Source: Fibrobacterota bacterium (GTDB taxonomy: Bacteria; Fibrobacterota; Fibrobacteria; UBA11236). Taken from it: a stretch of 64,000 nt of DNA. The notes under the pieces are model-generated. The model had not been told where the DNA came from. It saw nothing but the letters and a program-made list of their open reading frames with translations, and made no database searches. The stretch spans positions 1-64,000 of the forward strand of contig JAEKLQ010000042.1 of the NCBI GenBank assembly GCA_019509785.1, read 5' to 3'. Each line of letters starts with the position of its first letter. Positions within the stretch are counted from its first letter, which is position 1. A program made the position numbers and the translations under genes. This document shows, piece by piece, positions 15,261 through 23,079 of this stretch.

Positions 15261-16558
15261 TCGCCGTCGCGATTATTTCCGTTATTACGTCAGCCGCCGC
15301 CGCCGATACCCTCTCGGTCGGGGCCGGGCACCCTTTCTCGCGCATCGCCGATGCCCTGGCGCGGGCCCATGACGGCGACGTCATCTCGGTTGGGGCGGGA
15401 AGTTATCCGGATACGGGACTGGTGATAAGCAAACGGGTTTCCCTCGAAGGCCATGGCTGGCCGGTGCTGGACGCCCGCGGGGGCGGAACCTTGATCGACA
15501 TCCGCGCGGACGGGGCGAAGGTTTCGGGAATGGTTTTGCGCGGCGTGGGCACCAGCTATATGAAGGAAGTGGGCGGCGTGTGGATCACGGGCGCGGCCGA
15601 CGTCACCGTGGCTGGCAACCGCTTCGAGAAGGACTTCTTCGGCGTCTATGGGGCGCAGGCGCGGCGGGCCCGCATCGAAGGGAACTCCTTCACGGGATTG
15701 GGCGGTAAGGAATCGTCCAACGGCAACGGAGTGCATTTCTGGAAAAGCGATAGCGTACGGGTGATCGGGAATTCCATCCGCGGGCACCGCGACGGCATCT
15801 ACCTGGAATTCACCGGCAACAGCGAAGTGACGGGGGATACTTGCGAAGGCAACGTCCGCTACGGATTGCATTTCATGTATTCCCATGGCAACCGTTACCT
15901 GGGCAATCTTTTCCGCCGCAACGGATCCGGTGTAGCCGTGATGTATTCTCGCGACGTGGACATGCGCGGGAACCGCTTCGAAGAGAATTGGGGCGCAGCC
16001 AGCTACGGGCTTCTGCTCAAGTCCATTTCGGGAAGCCGCATCGAGGATAACCGCTTCGTTCGCAATACCGTGGCGGTTTTCCAGGAGGGCAGCAGCCGCA
16101 TCGAAATGCGCGGCAACCTGTTCCGGGCCAATGGTTGGGCCCTGCGCATCGTGGCCGACTGCGATTCCAGCCGTTTCGAGGGCAATCGCTTCGAGGGGAA
16201 CACCTTCGACGTGGCTTACAACGCGAGCCCGGACAATACCAACGTCTTTTCCGGCAACGTTTGGGACAAATACCAAGGCTGGGACCTGGACAAGGATGGC
16301 ATCGGGGACGTTCCCCACCGGCCCGTCGAGCTTTTCCCCACCCTCATGCAAGAGCATCCCCAGGCCATGGTGCTGCTCCGCAGCCACTTCGTGACCTTGC
16401 TGAACGTGCTGGAACGCATGTTCCCCACCTTGTCGCCCGCCTCCCTGCAGGACGAACGGCCGATCATGCCTTCGGCCCGGCCTCGGCCCGTCGTCCCCGG
16501 GTCGGCCGCACCGTCGGCTTCTGGTCGGGGCGGATCCTCCGCCATGGAGGCATCATGA
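15257..16558 (+). CDS. nosD: NosD, periplasmic beta-helix copper-site maturation protein
   Basis: A 433-residue protein with signal peptide and a right-handed parallel beta-helix built of NosD/CASH repeats (GNRFEKDFFGVY, GNSIRGHRDGIYLEFT, GLHFMYSHGN, GVAVMYSRDV). NosD works with NosF and NosY to assemble the CuZ sulfide-copper centre. GTG 15257 is the start because it overlaps the previous stop (GTGA) and is followed directly by the signal peptide; the open frame upstream is the antiframe of nosL. About 50 Pro/Ser/Arg-rich residues at the C-terminus are extra. Confidence 0.93.
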   Translation: MIAVAIISVITSAAAADTLSVGAGHPFSRIADALARAHDGDVISVGAGSYPDTGLVISKRVSLEGHGWPVLDARGGGTLIDIRADGAKVSGMVLRGVGTSYMKEVGGVWITGAADVTVAGNRFEKDFFGVYGAQARRARIEGNSFTGLGGKESSNGNGVHFWKSDSVRVIGNSIRGHRDGIYLEFTGNSEVTGDTCEGNVRYGLHFMYSHGNRYLGNLFRRNGSGVAVMYSRDVDMRGNRFEENWGAASYGLLLKSISGSRIEDNRFVRNTVAVFQEGSSRIEMRGNLFRANGWALRIVADCDSSRFEGNRFEGNTFDVAYNASPDNTNVFSGNVWDKYQGWDLDKDGIGDVPHRPVELFPTLMQEHPQAMVLLRSHFVTLLNVLERMFPTLSPASLQDERPIMPSARPRPVVPGSAAPSASGRGGSSAMEAS

Positions 16559-17289
16559 AAGGAGCCCTATCCATCGGCAAAGGCCCGGTCCTGGAAGCGC
16601 GCGGCTTGTCCAAGGCTTACGGCAAAAAACGGGTGCTGCGCGGCTTCGACCTGGAAGCCGCGGCGGGATCGGTCACCGCCATCCTGGGCCCGAACGGCAG
16701 CGGCAAGACCACCTTCATGCGTTGCCTGCTGGGCCTGCACGTATTCCAGGAAGGATCCATCTCGGTCCTGGGCGAAGATGTCCGGCGCGGCTCCGCCTAC
16801 CGGCGCCACATCGGATACATGCCGCAGGTCCCCAGCTTCCCCGAGAACCTGAGCGTACGCGAAATCGCCGAGCTGGTCTCCCGCGTGCGCGGCGTGAAGC
16901 CCGATTTCGCCCGCGGCGGCGGCTTGGGCGTGGAAGAGTTCCTCGATCAAAAGTGGAAGACCCTGTCGGGCGGCATGAAGCAGAAGGTGAACGCGTCCTT
17001 GGCGGTGGCCTTCGACGCGCCTTTGCTGGTCCTCGACGAACCGACGGCCAGCCTCGATCCGGCTTCGCGCCTCAAGCTCGTGGATCTGTTGCGCGCTGAA
17101 AAGGCACGCGGGAAATGCATCCTCCTCTCCACCCACGTTCTGGGCGACCTATGGGAACTGGCCGATCGCCTGGCCTTCCTGCGCGAGGGGCAAGTACGCG
17201 TCCTGAAGGCGGATTCCATCCCCGGTATGGCTACCGATATCGGGCTATTCGAACGCAGCGTCGCCGCTGAATTGGAGTCGGCATCGTGA
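16555..17289 (+). CDS. nosF: NosF, ABC transporter ATPase
   Basis: A 244-residue ABC ATPase with Walker A GPNGSGKT, signature LSGGMKQK, Walker B LLVLDEPTASLD and the H-loop STH. It energises NosY for NosZ maturation. The start is ATG 16555 behind GGAGG, overlapping the nosD stop as ATGA; the longer open frame upstream is not used. Coupled to nosY by a GTGA overlap. Confidence 0.95.
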   Translation: MKGALSIGKGPVLEARGLSKAYGKKRVLRGFDLEAAAGSVTAILGPNGSGKTTFMRCLLGLHVFQEGSISVLGEDVRRGSAYRRHIGYMPQVPSFPENLSVREIAELVSRVRGVKPDFARGGGLGVEEFLDQKWKTLSGGMKQKVNASLAVAFDAPLLVLDEPTASLDPASRLKLVDLLRAEKARGKCILLSTHVLGDLWELADRLAFLREGQVRVLKADSIPGMATDIGLFERSVAAELESAS

Positions 17290-18068
17290 TCGCCGTCCTG
17301 CGCTTCTGCCTCAAGGACCTGCTCCGCAGCCGCTTCATCGCGGCCTATTTCCTGTTCCATTTGGCCGCCGGCTTCGCCCTCATGCGCTACGCGCCCACCG
17401 CCTCGGCCGGGTTCGGCGCCCTGCTCAGCCTCATCCTGTTCCTGGGCCCCTTGTGCTCCATCGTATTCGGCACCCTCTACTTCTACCAGGCCCGCGGCTT
17501 CCAGGAATTGATGTTGGCCCAGCCCGTGGGACGCGGAGCCCTGCTAGCGGGCCAAGGCCTGGCCCTCGCCATCGCCTTCTGCTCCGCTTTCGGCCTAGGT
17601 CTGGGGATCTCCACCTTAGCCGCGGGATTCCATGGCAGCGGCGATGTCATGCTCTTGGTCCTGTTCCTCGTCGGCGGGACGTTGCTGCACCTCTGCTTTC
17701 TCGCCCTCGCCTTCCTCATCGCCCTATCGGTGGACGATCGCCTCAAAGGCTTTTCCACCAGCCTGGTGGTCTGGCTGGTCCTGGTCTTCCTGTACGATGG
17801 GGCTTTGCTGGCGATCATCACCGCCCTGTCGGATTATCCACTGGACCGCTTTACCATCGGGGCCATCCTCTTGAACCCGGTCGATCTGGAACGCATCCTG
17901 GTCTTGATGCAATTGGATGCTTCCGCCTTGCTGGGATATACGGGAGCGGTTTTCCGCCGATTCTTCGGGACCTCGCTGGGAATCGGGGCCGCCCTGCTGG
18001 CGATGACGGCATGGGTGGCCGCGCCCACGGGCCTCTTTTTCCTTCGGTTGCGCAAAAAGGATTTCTGA
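17286..18068 (+). CDS. nosY: NosY, ABC-2 type permease
   Basis: A 260-residue inner-membrane protein with about six helices, the permease partner of NosF. It shows the characteristic order of small first loop (FQELMLAQPVGR) and long hydrophobic segments, ending FFLRLRKKDF. The GTG start overlaps the nosF stop. Last gene of the operon; no strong terminator follows, only a 12-bp palindrome (GTACCGCGGTAC, 18084-18095) before the next gene. Confidence 0.93.
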   Translation: MIAVLRFCLKDLLRSRFIAAYFLFHLAAGFALMRYAPTASAGFGALLSLILFLGPLCSIVFGTLYFYQARGFQELMLAQPVGRGALLAGQGLALAIAFCSAFGLGLGISTLAAGFHGSGDVMLLVLFLVGGTLLHLCFLALAFLIALSVDDRLKGFSTSLVVWLVLVFLYDGALLAIITALSDYPLDRFTIGAILLNPVDLERILVLMQLDASALLGYTGAVFRRFFGTSLGIGAALLAMTAWVAAPTGLFFLRLRKKDF

Positions 18069-18105
18069 TTACATTGGCGTTCGGTACCGCGGTACAATCC
18101 ATCGA

Positions 18106-19161
18106 ATGGGTGAACGCATGCGTATGAACCTTCTCGGCCATGTTCTCTCCGCGATGGCAGCGTCGTTTTCTTTAGGGCGAGGCCAATGGCAAAACACGCA
18201 TCTTCCCTTCAACGGCGACGTTCCCGCCTTGCTCAGCGTTGGAACCGAATTGTACGCGGCGACCGGCGGAGGAGGCGTTTACCGCTCATCGGATAACGGC
18301 GATACTTGGGTCCGTTCGGATTCCGGCTTGACGAGCGAACATGTACTGTGCTTGGCCGCCAGCGGACCGGATTTATTCGCGGGAACCCTGGATGGAGGGG
18401 TCTTCTTTTCCTCCAACCAGGGGGCCAGTTGGAATCAAAGGGATTCCGGAATGCCGGGGCATACGGAGATCAACGCCTTAGCGGTCAGCGGCGACTATAT
18501 ATTCGCAGGCGCGTATGGTTCGGGGATTTTCCGATCCTCCGATAAAGGTCGTAACTGGACCCTCGTGGATACGCGGATTTCTTCGCAGCGCGCCTTTTTG
18601 GTTACGGGGACCGGTTTATTCGTGGCCTCCCCCAGCGGGATATACCGCTCCGCCGATGAAGGATTGCATTGGACCGTAATCGACAGCGGTTTGGGCGAAC
18701 GCTACGCGGAATCCTTGGCGGCGGTCGGCTCACGCCTGTTCGCCGGCACTACCGACGCAGCCTATATCTCCCTGGACAATGGGGACGATTGGACAAACAA
18801 GAGCGAAGGGCTCTCGCTAACGTACACCGCGGTTCCCAGCCTCCTGGCGGTGGGAGAAAACCTCATCGCCGGTACGCCCATCGGCGTTTATCGTTCCGGC
18901 GACTATGGAAATAGTTGGGAGGGTATCAACTCAGGTTTCACAACCATCAATTATATCGAGTCCTTGGCCGCGATTGGCGGCTTCCTGTTCGCTTCCGTCT
19001 CTAACAGCACCCTCGATAACGGCGTTTGGAGAATGACGGTCCCGACCACGGCGATTTCCGCCCGGTCCCGTTCCCATGCTGGCAAGGGATCGCGAGCCGT
19101 TTTGCGTACAAGGGAAGGCGCCTATTCGGTCCTCGGAAGAAGGGCGGATCCCCACCCCTGA
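18106..19161 (+). CDS. BNR/sortilin-type beta-propeller protein
   Basis: A 351-residue exported protein made of about seven propeller blades with BNR-like turns (SSDNGDTW, SSNQGASW, SSDKGRNW, SADEGLHW, SLDNGDDW, SGDYGNSW). Such propellers mediate binding or are glycosidase-like; no sialidase catalytic arginines are evident. The last 35 residues include GAYSVLGRRADPHP, which resembles the start of a Por/T9SS sorting domain that stops early, so the C-terminus may be truncated. The start is uncertain among ATG 18106, 18118 and 18124. A 12-bp palindrome lies upstream. Confidence 0.72.
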   Translation: MGERMRMNLLGHVLSAMAASFSLGRGQWQNTHLPFNGDVPALLSVGTELYAATGGGGVYRSSDNGDTWVRSDSGLTSEHVLCLAASGPDLFAGTLDGGVFFSSNQGASWNQRDSGMPGHTEINALAVSGDYIFAGAYGSGIFRSSDKGRNWTLVDTRISSQRAFLVTGTGLFVASPSGIYRSADEGLHWTVIDSGLGERYAESLAAVGSRLFAGTTDAAYISLDNGDDWTNKSEGLSLTYTAVPSLLAVGENLIAGTPIGVYRSGDYGNSWEGINSGFTTINYIESLAAIGGFLFASVSNSTLDNGVWRMTVPTTAISARSRSHAGKGSRAVLRTREGAYSVLGRRADPHP

Positions 19162-19182
19162 AATGAGAAACCATTATATGCC

Positions 19183-19212
19183 TTGACAAGCATATGAACC
19201 ATCTAGTATATT
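19183..19212 (+). promoter_or_regulatory. promoter of ArsR 1, predicting a leaderless mRNA
   Basis: TTGACA at 19183-19188 and TATATT at 19207-19212, 18 bases apart. The ATG of the next gene is at 19219, seven bases after the -10, where transcription should begin. No ribosome site is present. The repeat CTAGTAT (19203-19209 and 19214-19220) overlaps the -10 and start and may be the operator. Confidence 0.7.
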
Positions 19213-19218
19213 CCTAGT

Positions 19219-19551
19219 ATGGTATCTTCATTCGCCATTCTCGCGGAACCGAACCGCCGGACCATCCTTAGCTTATTGGCTTCCTCGGAGCGTTCGGTCG
19301 GCGAGATCGAACACCACCTACGCATGCCCCAGACCTCCGTATCCAAGCACCTGCGCGTACTGCGGGACGCAGGGTTCGTGGAGGCCCGCATCGAAGCCCA
19401 ACGCCGCGTCTACCGTATCCGGCCCGAACCGCTCAAAGAGGTCGACGCCTGGCTGGCGCCGTTCCGGGCCTTATGGTCGGCCCACGTGGATGCGCTCGAA
19501 CGCCACCTCGACAACATGGATAAGCCATCCAGGAAAGGAAAGAAAAGATGA
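19219..19551 (+). CDS. ArsR-family regulator 1
   Basis: A 110-residue winged-helix regulator: AILAEPNRRTILSLL helix, recognition helix QTSVSKHLRVL and wing AQRRVYRI. No paired cysteines of metal-sensing ArsR/SmtB members; this is the ArsR type usually paired with AHSA1/SRPBCC proteins. Its ATG sits at the predicted transcription start, so the mRNA is probably leaderless. It is coupled to the following AHSA1 gene by ATGA overlap, and likely autoregulates. The lysine-rich C-terminus (RKGKKR) is shared with ArsR 2. Confidence 0.9.
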   Translation: MVSSFAILAEPNRRTILSLLASSERSVGEIEHHLRMPQTSVSKHLRVLRDAGFVEARIEAQRRVYRIRPEPLKEVDAWLAPFRALWSAHVDALERHLDNMDKPSRKGKKR

Positions 19552-20114
19552 GCAACCGAGAAGCGTACGCCCCCGGACCCGCGGCCGGCGCCGAGATCCG
19601 GAAGGAGGCTGAGGTTTGGACCCTCGTCCTCACCCGTGATCTACGCCACCCTCCGGCTAAGGTGTGGACGGCCCTGACGGAACCCGGACATCTCCGCGAA
19701 TGGGCGCCTTTCGATTCCGACCGCAGCCTCGCCGCCATCGGTCCCGCGAAACTTACGACGGTGGGAGCCCCCACCCCTATGATCTCGGAGAGCCAGGTGA
19801 CGCGGGCGGACGCGCCCAAGCTCCTCGAATTCACCTGGGGCGGGGCCAATGTCCGGTGGGAGCTGGAAGCGCATGGAAACGGCGGGACCCGGCTCAAGCT
19901 CTGGCATAACATCAATCGCGGCTTCATTTCGATGGGCGCGGCGGGCTGGCACATCTGCTTGGAGGTACTGGACCGGATGCTCGCGGGCGATCCGGTCGGC
20001 CGCACCGTCGGCCCCAAAGCCATGCAGGTCGACGGCTGGCAACGCCTGCTCGGCGATTACTCGAAGCTCCTGGGCGTGGAAGCGCCCAGTTGGCCGCCCC
20101 AAAGCAAACCCTGA
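19548..20114 (+). CDS. AHSA1/SRPBCC-domain protein 1
   Basis: A 188-residue START-like (AHSA1, Aha1 C-terminal) fold protein with the family opening VLTRDLRHPPAKVWTALTEP and the later EFTWGGANVRWEL. These helix-grip proteins bind small hydrophobic ligands or act as chaperone-like factors; ligand unknown. It overlaps the ArsR stop (ATGA). The ArsR-AHSA1 pairing is widespread and suggests the ArsR protein controls it. Confidence 0.88.
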   Translation: MSNREAYAPGPAAGAEIRKEAEVWTLVLTRDLRHPPAKVWTALTEPGHLREWAPFDSDRSLAAIGPAKLTTVGAPTPMISESQVTRADAPKLLEFTWGGANVRWELEAHGNGGTRLKLWHNINRGFISMGAAGWHICLEVLDRMLAGDPVGRTVGPKAMQVDGWQRLLGDYSKLLGVEAPSWPPQSKP

Positions 20115-20154
20115 ATCCTCGATTCGCTTATAACCATTACCGACTAGGAGCATC

Positions 20155-20520
20155 ATGAACGTTCTATTGTGGATCCTGCAAATCATTCTCGCGCTGCACA
20201 CCATCATGGGGGCGGTATGGAAGTTCTCCCATTCCGAACAAAGCGTACCTTCATTGAAAGCGATTCCGCATGGGCTCTGGATGGGCTTGATTGCCGTCGA
20301 GCTGGCCTGCGCGGCGGCCCTGGTGCTGCCGTTGCTCCTGAAATCCATGGGAAATTTGGCGCCTACGGCGGCGCTGGTCATCGCCGCGGAGATGGCGCTC
20401 TTCTCGGTGGTGCACCTGATGTCCGGGGATACCAACCACGGACAGCTCATCTATTGGGTCGTGGTGGCGGCCTTCTGCGCGTTCATCGCCTACGGCAGGC
20501 TGGCTCTGAAGCCGATATAG
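20155..20520 (+). CDS. DoxX-like four-helix membrane protein
   Basis: A 121-residue membrane protein with four helices (about 2-22, 42-62, 70-90, 98-117), similar in size and topology to DoxX-like proteins often found beside ArsR-AHSA1 pairs. ATG follows TAGGAG. Third gene of the small stress-type operon. Function unknown. Confidence 0.75.
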   Translation: MNVLLWILQIILALHTIMGAVWKFSHSEQSVPSLKAIPHGLWMGLIAVELACAAALVLPLLLKSMGNLAPTAALVIAAEMALFSVVHLMSGDTNHGQLIYWVVVAAFCAFIAYGRLALKPI

Positions 20521-20527
20521 ATCGGAG

Positions 20528-20558
20528 GGCCCCCGCGGCGGAATCCGTTCGCGGGGCC
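20528..20558. terminator. GC-rich hairpin between convergent genes
   Basis: GGCCCC(C)GCG pairs with CGCGGGGCC around a 12-base loop, with one bulged C, between the DoxX-like gene and the convergent AHSA1 gene. No T-run on either side, so its terminator role is a guess from position. Confidence 0.3.
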
Positions 20559-20616
20559 TGGGCCCGGTAGCGTGGCCCGGGACCGACGCCCGATGTCGGC
20601 TCCCCGGCCCTCCCGG

Positions 20617-21063
20617 CTACTTCTTCCTCTTCGTCGCTTTCTTCCCGGAAGCCTTCCCGAAGCTCTTGGGGAACTTATCCAGGAAATAGTTCCATCCCCC
20701 CTCGTGCCCACGGCCGCCTTCATCGTCCGGAAGGCCGGAATGCAGCAAGGTCATCAGGGTTTCCGCTCCCTTTTTCTTGAAGGTCACGATCACGTTCGAT
20801 TCTTCCCCGTTCGTGTACCGCGACATCCACGTATTCTCGATGCGGACACCGCGCACCATCTTCGTGAAGCGCCCATAGTGGGCCGTTCCGGTGATGAGCC
20901 AGTAAAATAATCCATCCACTTGCGGATCCAGAAGCAGCTTATCGCCCTCGTACCAGGGGGTGCCGGGGACTTTCGGATTCAACCAGGCATCGAATACTTC
21001 GCCAGGGGGCGCAGGGATGGTCCGCTCTACCTTGACTTCGATGGTCTTCTTCGGCTTCGTCAT
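20617..21063 (-). CDS. AHSA1/SRPBCC-domain protein 2
   Basis: A 148-residue AHSA1-type protein (VERTIPAPPGEVFDAWLNP, then VIVTFKKKGAETLMTLLHSGLP), with a lysine-rich tail. ATG overlaps the ArsR 2 stop (ATGA). It is only distantly similar to the AHSA1 protein at 19548, so the two ArsR-AHSA1 pairs are probably independent acquisitions or an old duplication rather than a recent copy. Confidence 0.88.
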   Translation of the reverse strand: MTKPKKTIEVKVERTIPAPPGEVFDAWLNPKVPGTPWYEGDKLLLDPQVDGLFYWLITGTAHYGRFTKMVRGVRIENTWMSRYTNGEESNVIVTFKKKGAETLMTLLHSGLPDDEGGRGHEGGWNYFLDKFPKSFGKASGKKATKRKK

Positions 21064-21395
21064 GGCTTCTTCTCCTTCTTGGTTTTCTTTTCCTGGAAAT
21101 GTTGTTCGAAACGGTCGAGGCGCGCGTTCCAGAAACGCTCATACCTATGCATCCATACCGCGACTTCCCGGAGGGGATCGCCTTGGAACGAAATGAAGAC
21201 TTCCCGCCCCTCTTTCCTGCGTTCGATAAGGCCGGCCCTTTCGAGCAGCTTCAAATGCTTGGTGACGGCGTTCAGGGCCGTGTCGAACGATTTGGCGACG
21301 TCGGTGAACCGGGCCGGCCCATTGGCCAGTTGCCCGATAATGGCGCGTCGCGTCGGGTGCGAGAGGGCGGTCAGAACATCGGTAAGTCGATCCAC
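21060..21395 (-). CDS. ArsR-family regulator 2
   Basis: A 111-residue winged-helix regulator (LTALSHPTRRAIIGQL, recognition helix LNAVTKHLKLLERAG). The open frame runs 12 codons further upstream from a TTG, but that stretch contains the promoter itself, so I place the start at GTG 21395. GTG lies seven bases after a perfect -10, predicting a leaderless mRNA as for ArsR 1. Coupled to AHSA1 2. No metal-binding cysteines are visible. Confidence 0.87.
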   Translation of the reverse strand: MDRLTDVLTALSHPTRRAIIGQLANGPARFTDVAKSFDTALNAVTKHLKLLERAGLIERRKEGREVFISFQGDPLREVAVWMHRYERFWNARLDRFEQHFQEKKTKKEKKP

Positions 21396-21402
21396 ATCCG
21401 TT

Positions 21403-21431
21403 ATTATACCTAAAGGTGTAATATTTGGCAA
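21403..21431 (-). promoter_or_regulatory. promoter of ArsR 2, predicting a leaderless mRNA
   Basis: On the minus strand TTGCCA (21431-21426) and TATAAT (21408-21403) are 17 bases apart, an almost ideal sigma-70-type promoter. The GTG start begins seven bases beyond the -10, and no ribosome site fits. An inverted element ACACCTTTAGGT-like lies in the spacer. Confidence 0.78.
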
Positions 21432-21454
21432 GGGAATTCGCAGGGCCTTGATGC

Positions 21455-21937
21455 CTACTTAAGCCTTTGCTCCACCCACCGCTTGGTCGCGTCGACCTGT
21501 TCCTTGGGCAGCTGCGCCCCCGCCAGCATCGATTCCACGGTCAGGCTACGCAGATGCGATCGCCAGGCTTCATCGGCATCGTACATGGCCTGCGCGATGG
21601 AGCAGGGTTTTCCCGTCCCGCGCTTGCCCACGCGGCATGGGCTGTTCATACGGATCTCCGTACAGGCGAAGGTGACCCTACGGCCTTCGACCGCCTCGAC
21701 GATGTCGAGAAAGGTGATGGCCGCGACGGGCTTGGCCAAACGATAGCCGCCCGCGGGACCCAGGGTGGATTCGACCAAACCGGCCGCGGAAAGGCGTTGC
21801 AAGGCCTTGCCCAGGTATTCCTTGGGCACGCCGTGGAACTCGGCAAGATCCTTCGCGGCCAGGTATTTCCCCTGGGGCAGGCCCGCCAGCATGCTGCAGC
21901 AATGGAGGGCCCATTCCACCTGGTTCTTGAGGACCAT
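21455..21937 (-). CDS. Rrf2-family regulator 2
   Basis: A 160-residue Rrf2 regulator: helix-turn-helix in residues 1-75 (VPKEYLGKALQRLSAAGLV, GGYRLAKP) and three cysteines C92, C101 and C112, spaced C-x8-C-x10-C, wider than IscR or NsrR, so redox sensing without a classical cluster is possible. Its ATG overlaps the last base of the AhpD-like stop (TGATG), so the two are coupled. The strong palindrome upstream of the operon is probably its own operator. Confidence 0.9.
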   Translation of the reverse strand: MVLKNQVEWALHCCSMLAGLPQGKYLAAKDLAEFHGVPKEYLGKALQRLSAAGLVESTLGPAGGYRLAKPVAAITFLDIVEAVEGRRVTFACTEIRMNSPCRVGKRGTGKPCSIAQAMYDADEAWRSHLRSLTVESMLAGAQLPKEQVDATKRWVEQRLK

Positions 21938-22416
21938 CAGGCGAGGCCGGCTTTGCCCAACCCGTAGGCGGCGGCGTCGGAACCCGGCGTCTTCCGGAAG
22001 CTAACCGCGAGCCGGTTCCAGCTATTGATGACCGCGAGGGCGAAGGTGAGATCGGAAATCTCCTGTTCGGAAAGCTGGGCGCGCACGCTTTCGTAAACCG
22101 CATCGGGGACGCCTTCCGCGCCCAGGAGGGTCACGGCTTCGGTCCACTCGAATACGGCACGCTCCTTGGGGCTGAAGAGCGGGGATTCCCGCCAGACCGC
22201 CACGTGGTACAGACGCAATTCCCGCTCGCCGCGGATCTTGGCTTCCTTCACGTGCATATCCACGCAGAAGGCGCAGCCGTTGATCTGCGAGGCGCGGAGG
22301 TCGGCGAGATGGATGAGGTTTAGCGGGATCGAGGCCTGTTTCACGGCCTGGCTCAATTCCGAGAGCATCTTGCCGAGACGAGGCGAGGTGGCGAAATAGT
22401 CGAGTCTGGGTTGCAT
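21937..22416 (-). CDS. AhpD/carboxymuconolactone-decarboxylase-like protein
   Basis: A 159-residue all-helical protein with the AhpD redox motif C48-AF-C51 and His55 (NGCAFCVDMH), the signature of alkylhydroperoxidase-like members of the CMD family. It probably detoxifies peroxide or reactive species in the cytoplasm. ATG follows GGAGG. First gene of an operon with Rrf2 regulator 2; a sigma-70 promoter with an overlapping perfect dyad lies upstream. Confidence 0.92.
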   Translation of the reverse strand: MQPRLDYFATSPRLGKMLSELSQAVKQASIPLNLIHLADLRASQINGCAFCVDMHVKEAKIRGERELRLYHVAVWRESPLFSPKERAVFEWTEAVTLLGAEGVPDAVYESVRAQLSEQEISDLTFALAVINSWNRLAVSFRKTPGSDAAAYGLGKAGLA

Positions 22417-22432
22417 GGGGCCTCCGGGGTGA

Positions 22433-22472
22433 TATTACGGATAAATTATATCCGTAATAGGCCGACTGTCAA
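22433..22472 (-). promoter_or_regulatory. promoter and 27-bp perfect operator of the AhpD-Rrf2 operon
   Basis: On the minus strand TTGACA (22472-22467), 16 bases, TATAAT (22450-22445). A perfect dyad with 11-base arms TATTACGGATA and TATCCGTAATA around five bases covers 22433-22459, centred on the -10. A repressor bound there would block polymerase; Rrf2 regulator 2 is the obvious candidate. Confidence 0.85.
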
Positions 22473-22480
22473 CCGCTATT

Positions 22481-22981
22481 CTATTCGCAGCCGCGGCAGG
22501 GGCTGGCGTTGGCGTTACCATTTGCGGGTCGTGGACCGACCGACGCGCCGATGCCTGCGACGGCTTCGGTTTTCTTTCGCGCGACCGCCTCATCCAAGAT
22601 ACCGCATCCCTCGTCAAAGCATCTGTCGATGCAGCGCGCGAGGACATCCGCCAGAAGCGTTTTCAATTCCTGGAGCTCCTCGATCTTACGGTCGATGACC
22701 ACGAGCTTGGCTTTGGCCTCCGCGACCCATTTCCCCTGGCTGAGCTTTCCATCGACCTGCAATGCCAGCATGTCCCGGATTTCCGAGAGGGTGAATCCCA
22801 ATGCTTTCGCCCTTTGGATGACAAGCAGGGTCGAAACCACGCTCTCGGGGTAATTCTTGTAGTTGTTGGAAAAGAATCCCTGGCGGACGGATTTTTCCGG
22901 ACGGATCAGGTCTTCCTTCTCGTAAAAGCGGATGGTGTCCCTGGATAGGCCGGTTCTTTTGGAAAGCTCGCCGATCAGCAT
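22481..22981 (-). CDS. MerR-family metal-type regulator
   Basis: A 166-residue MerR regulator: winged helix LSKRTGLSRDTIRFYEKEDL, dimerisation coiled coil about 85-115, then C117-x3-C121-x4-C126. C117 and C126 match the positions of two of the mercury ligands of MerR, but the third (Cys82) is not there. The tail (ARKKTEAVAG to CRGCE) adds two more cysteines. Start ATG 22981 is chosen because GGGGG precedes it; the frame extends to 23002. Divergent from the MerF-like fusion it likely controls through the spacer dyad at 23002-23015. Confidence 0.88.
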   Translation of the reverse strand: MLIGELSKRTGLSRDTIRFYEKEDLIRPEKSVRQGFFSNNYKNYPESVVSTLLVIQRAKALGFTLSEIRDMLALQVDGKLSQGKWVAEAKAKLVVIDRKIEELQELKTLLADVLARCIDRCFDEGCGILDEAVARKKTEAVAGIGASVGPRPANGNANASPCRGCE

Positions 22982-22994
22982 GATAAAAGCCCCC

Positions 22995-23025
22995 TTGACC
23001 ATGGAGTATACTCCACGCCTTATCT
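22995..23025 (+). promoter_or_regulatory. MerR-type long-spacer promoter
   Basis: TTGACC (22995-23000) and TTATCT (23020-23025) are 19 bases apart, the over-long spacing of MerR-activated promoters. The spacer contains the perfect 14-bp palindrome TGGAGTATACTCCA (23002-23015). It points at the fusion gene at 23080. Confidence 0.85.
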
Positions 23026-23079
23026 TGTTCCTTAGGATACAAATCGGAAAAGTTTTCCGATATAGCGAAGGAGCGAATC

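Noticed and set aside
15290-16387. 365-codon minus-strand open frame opposite nosD
   Set aside because: Antisense shadow of the beta-helix gene.
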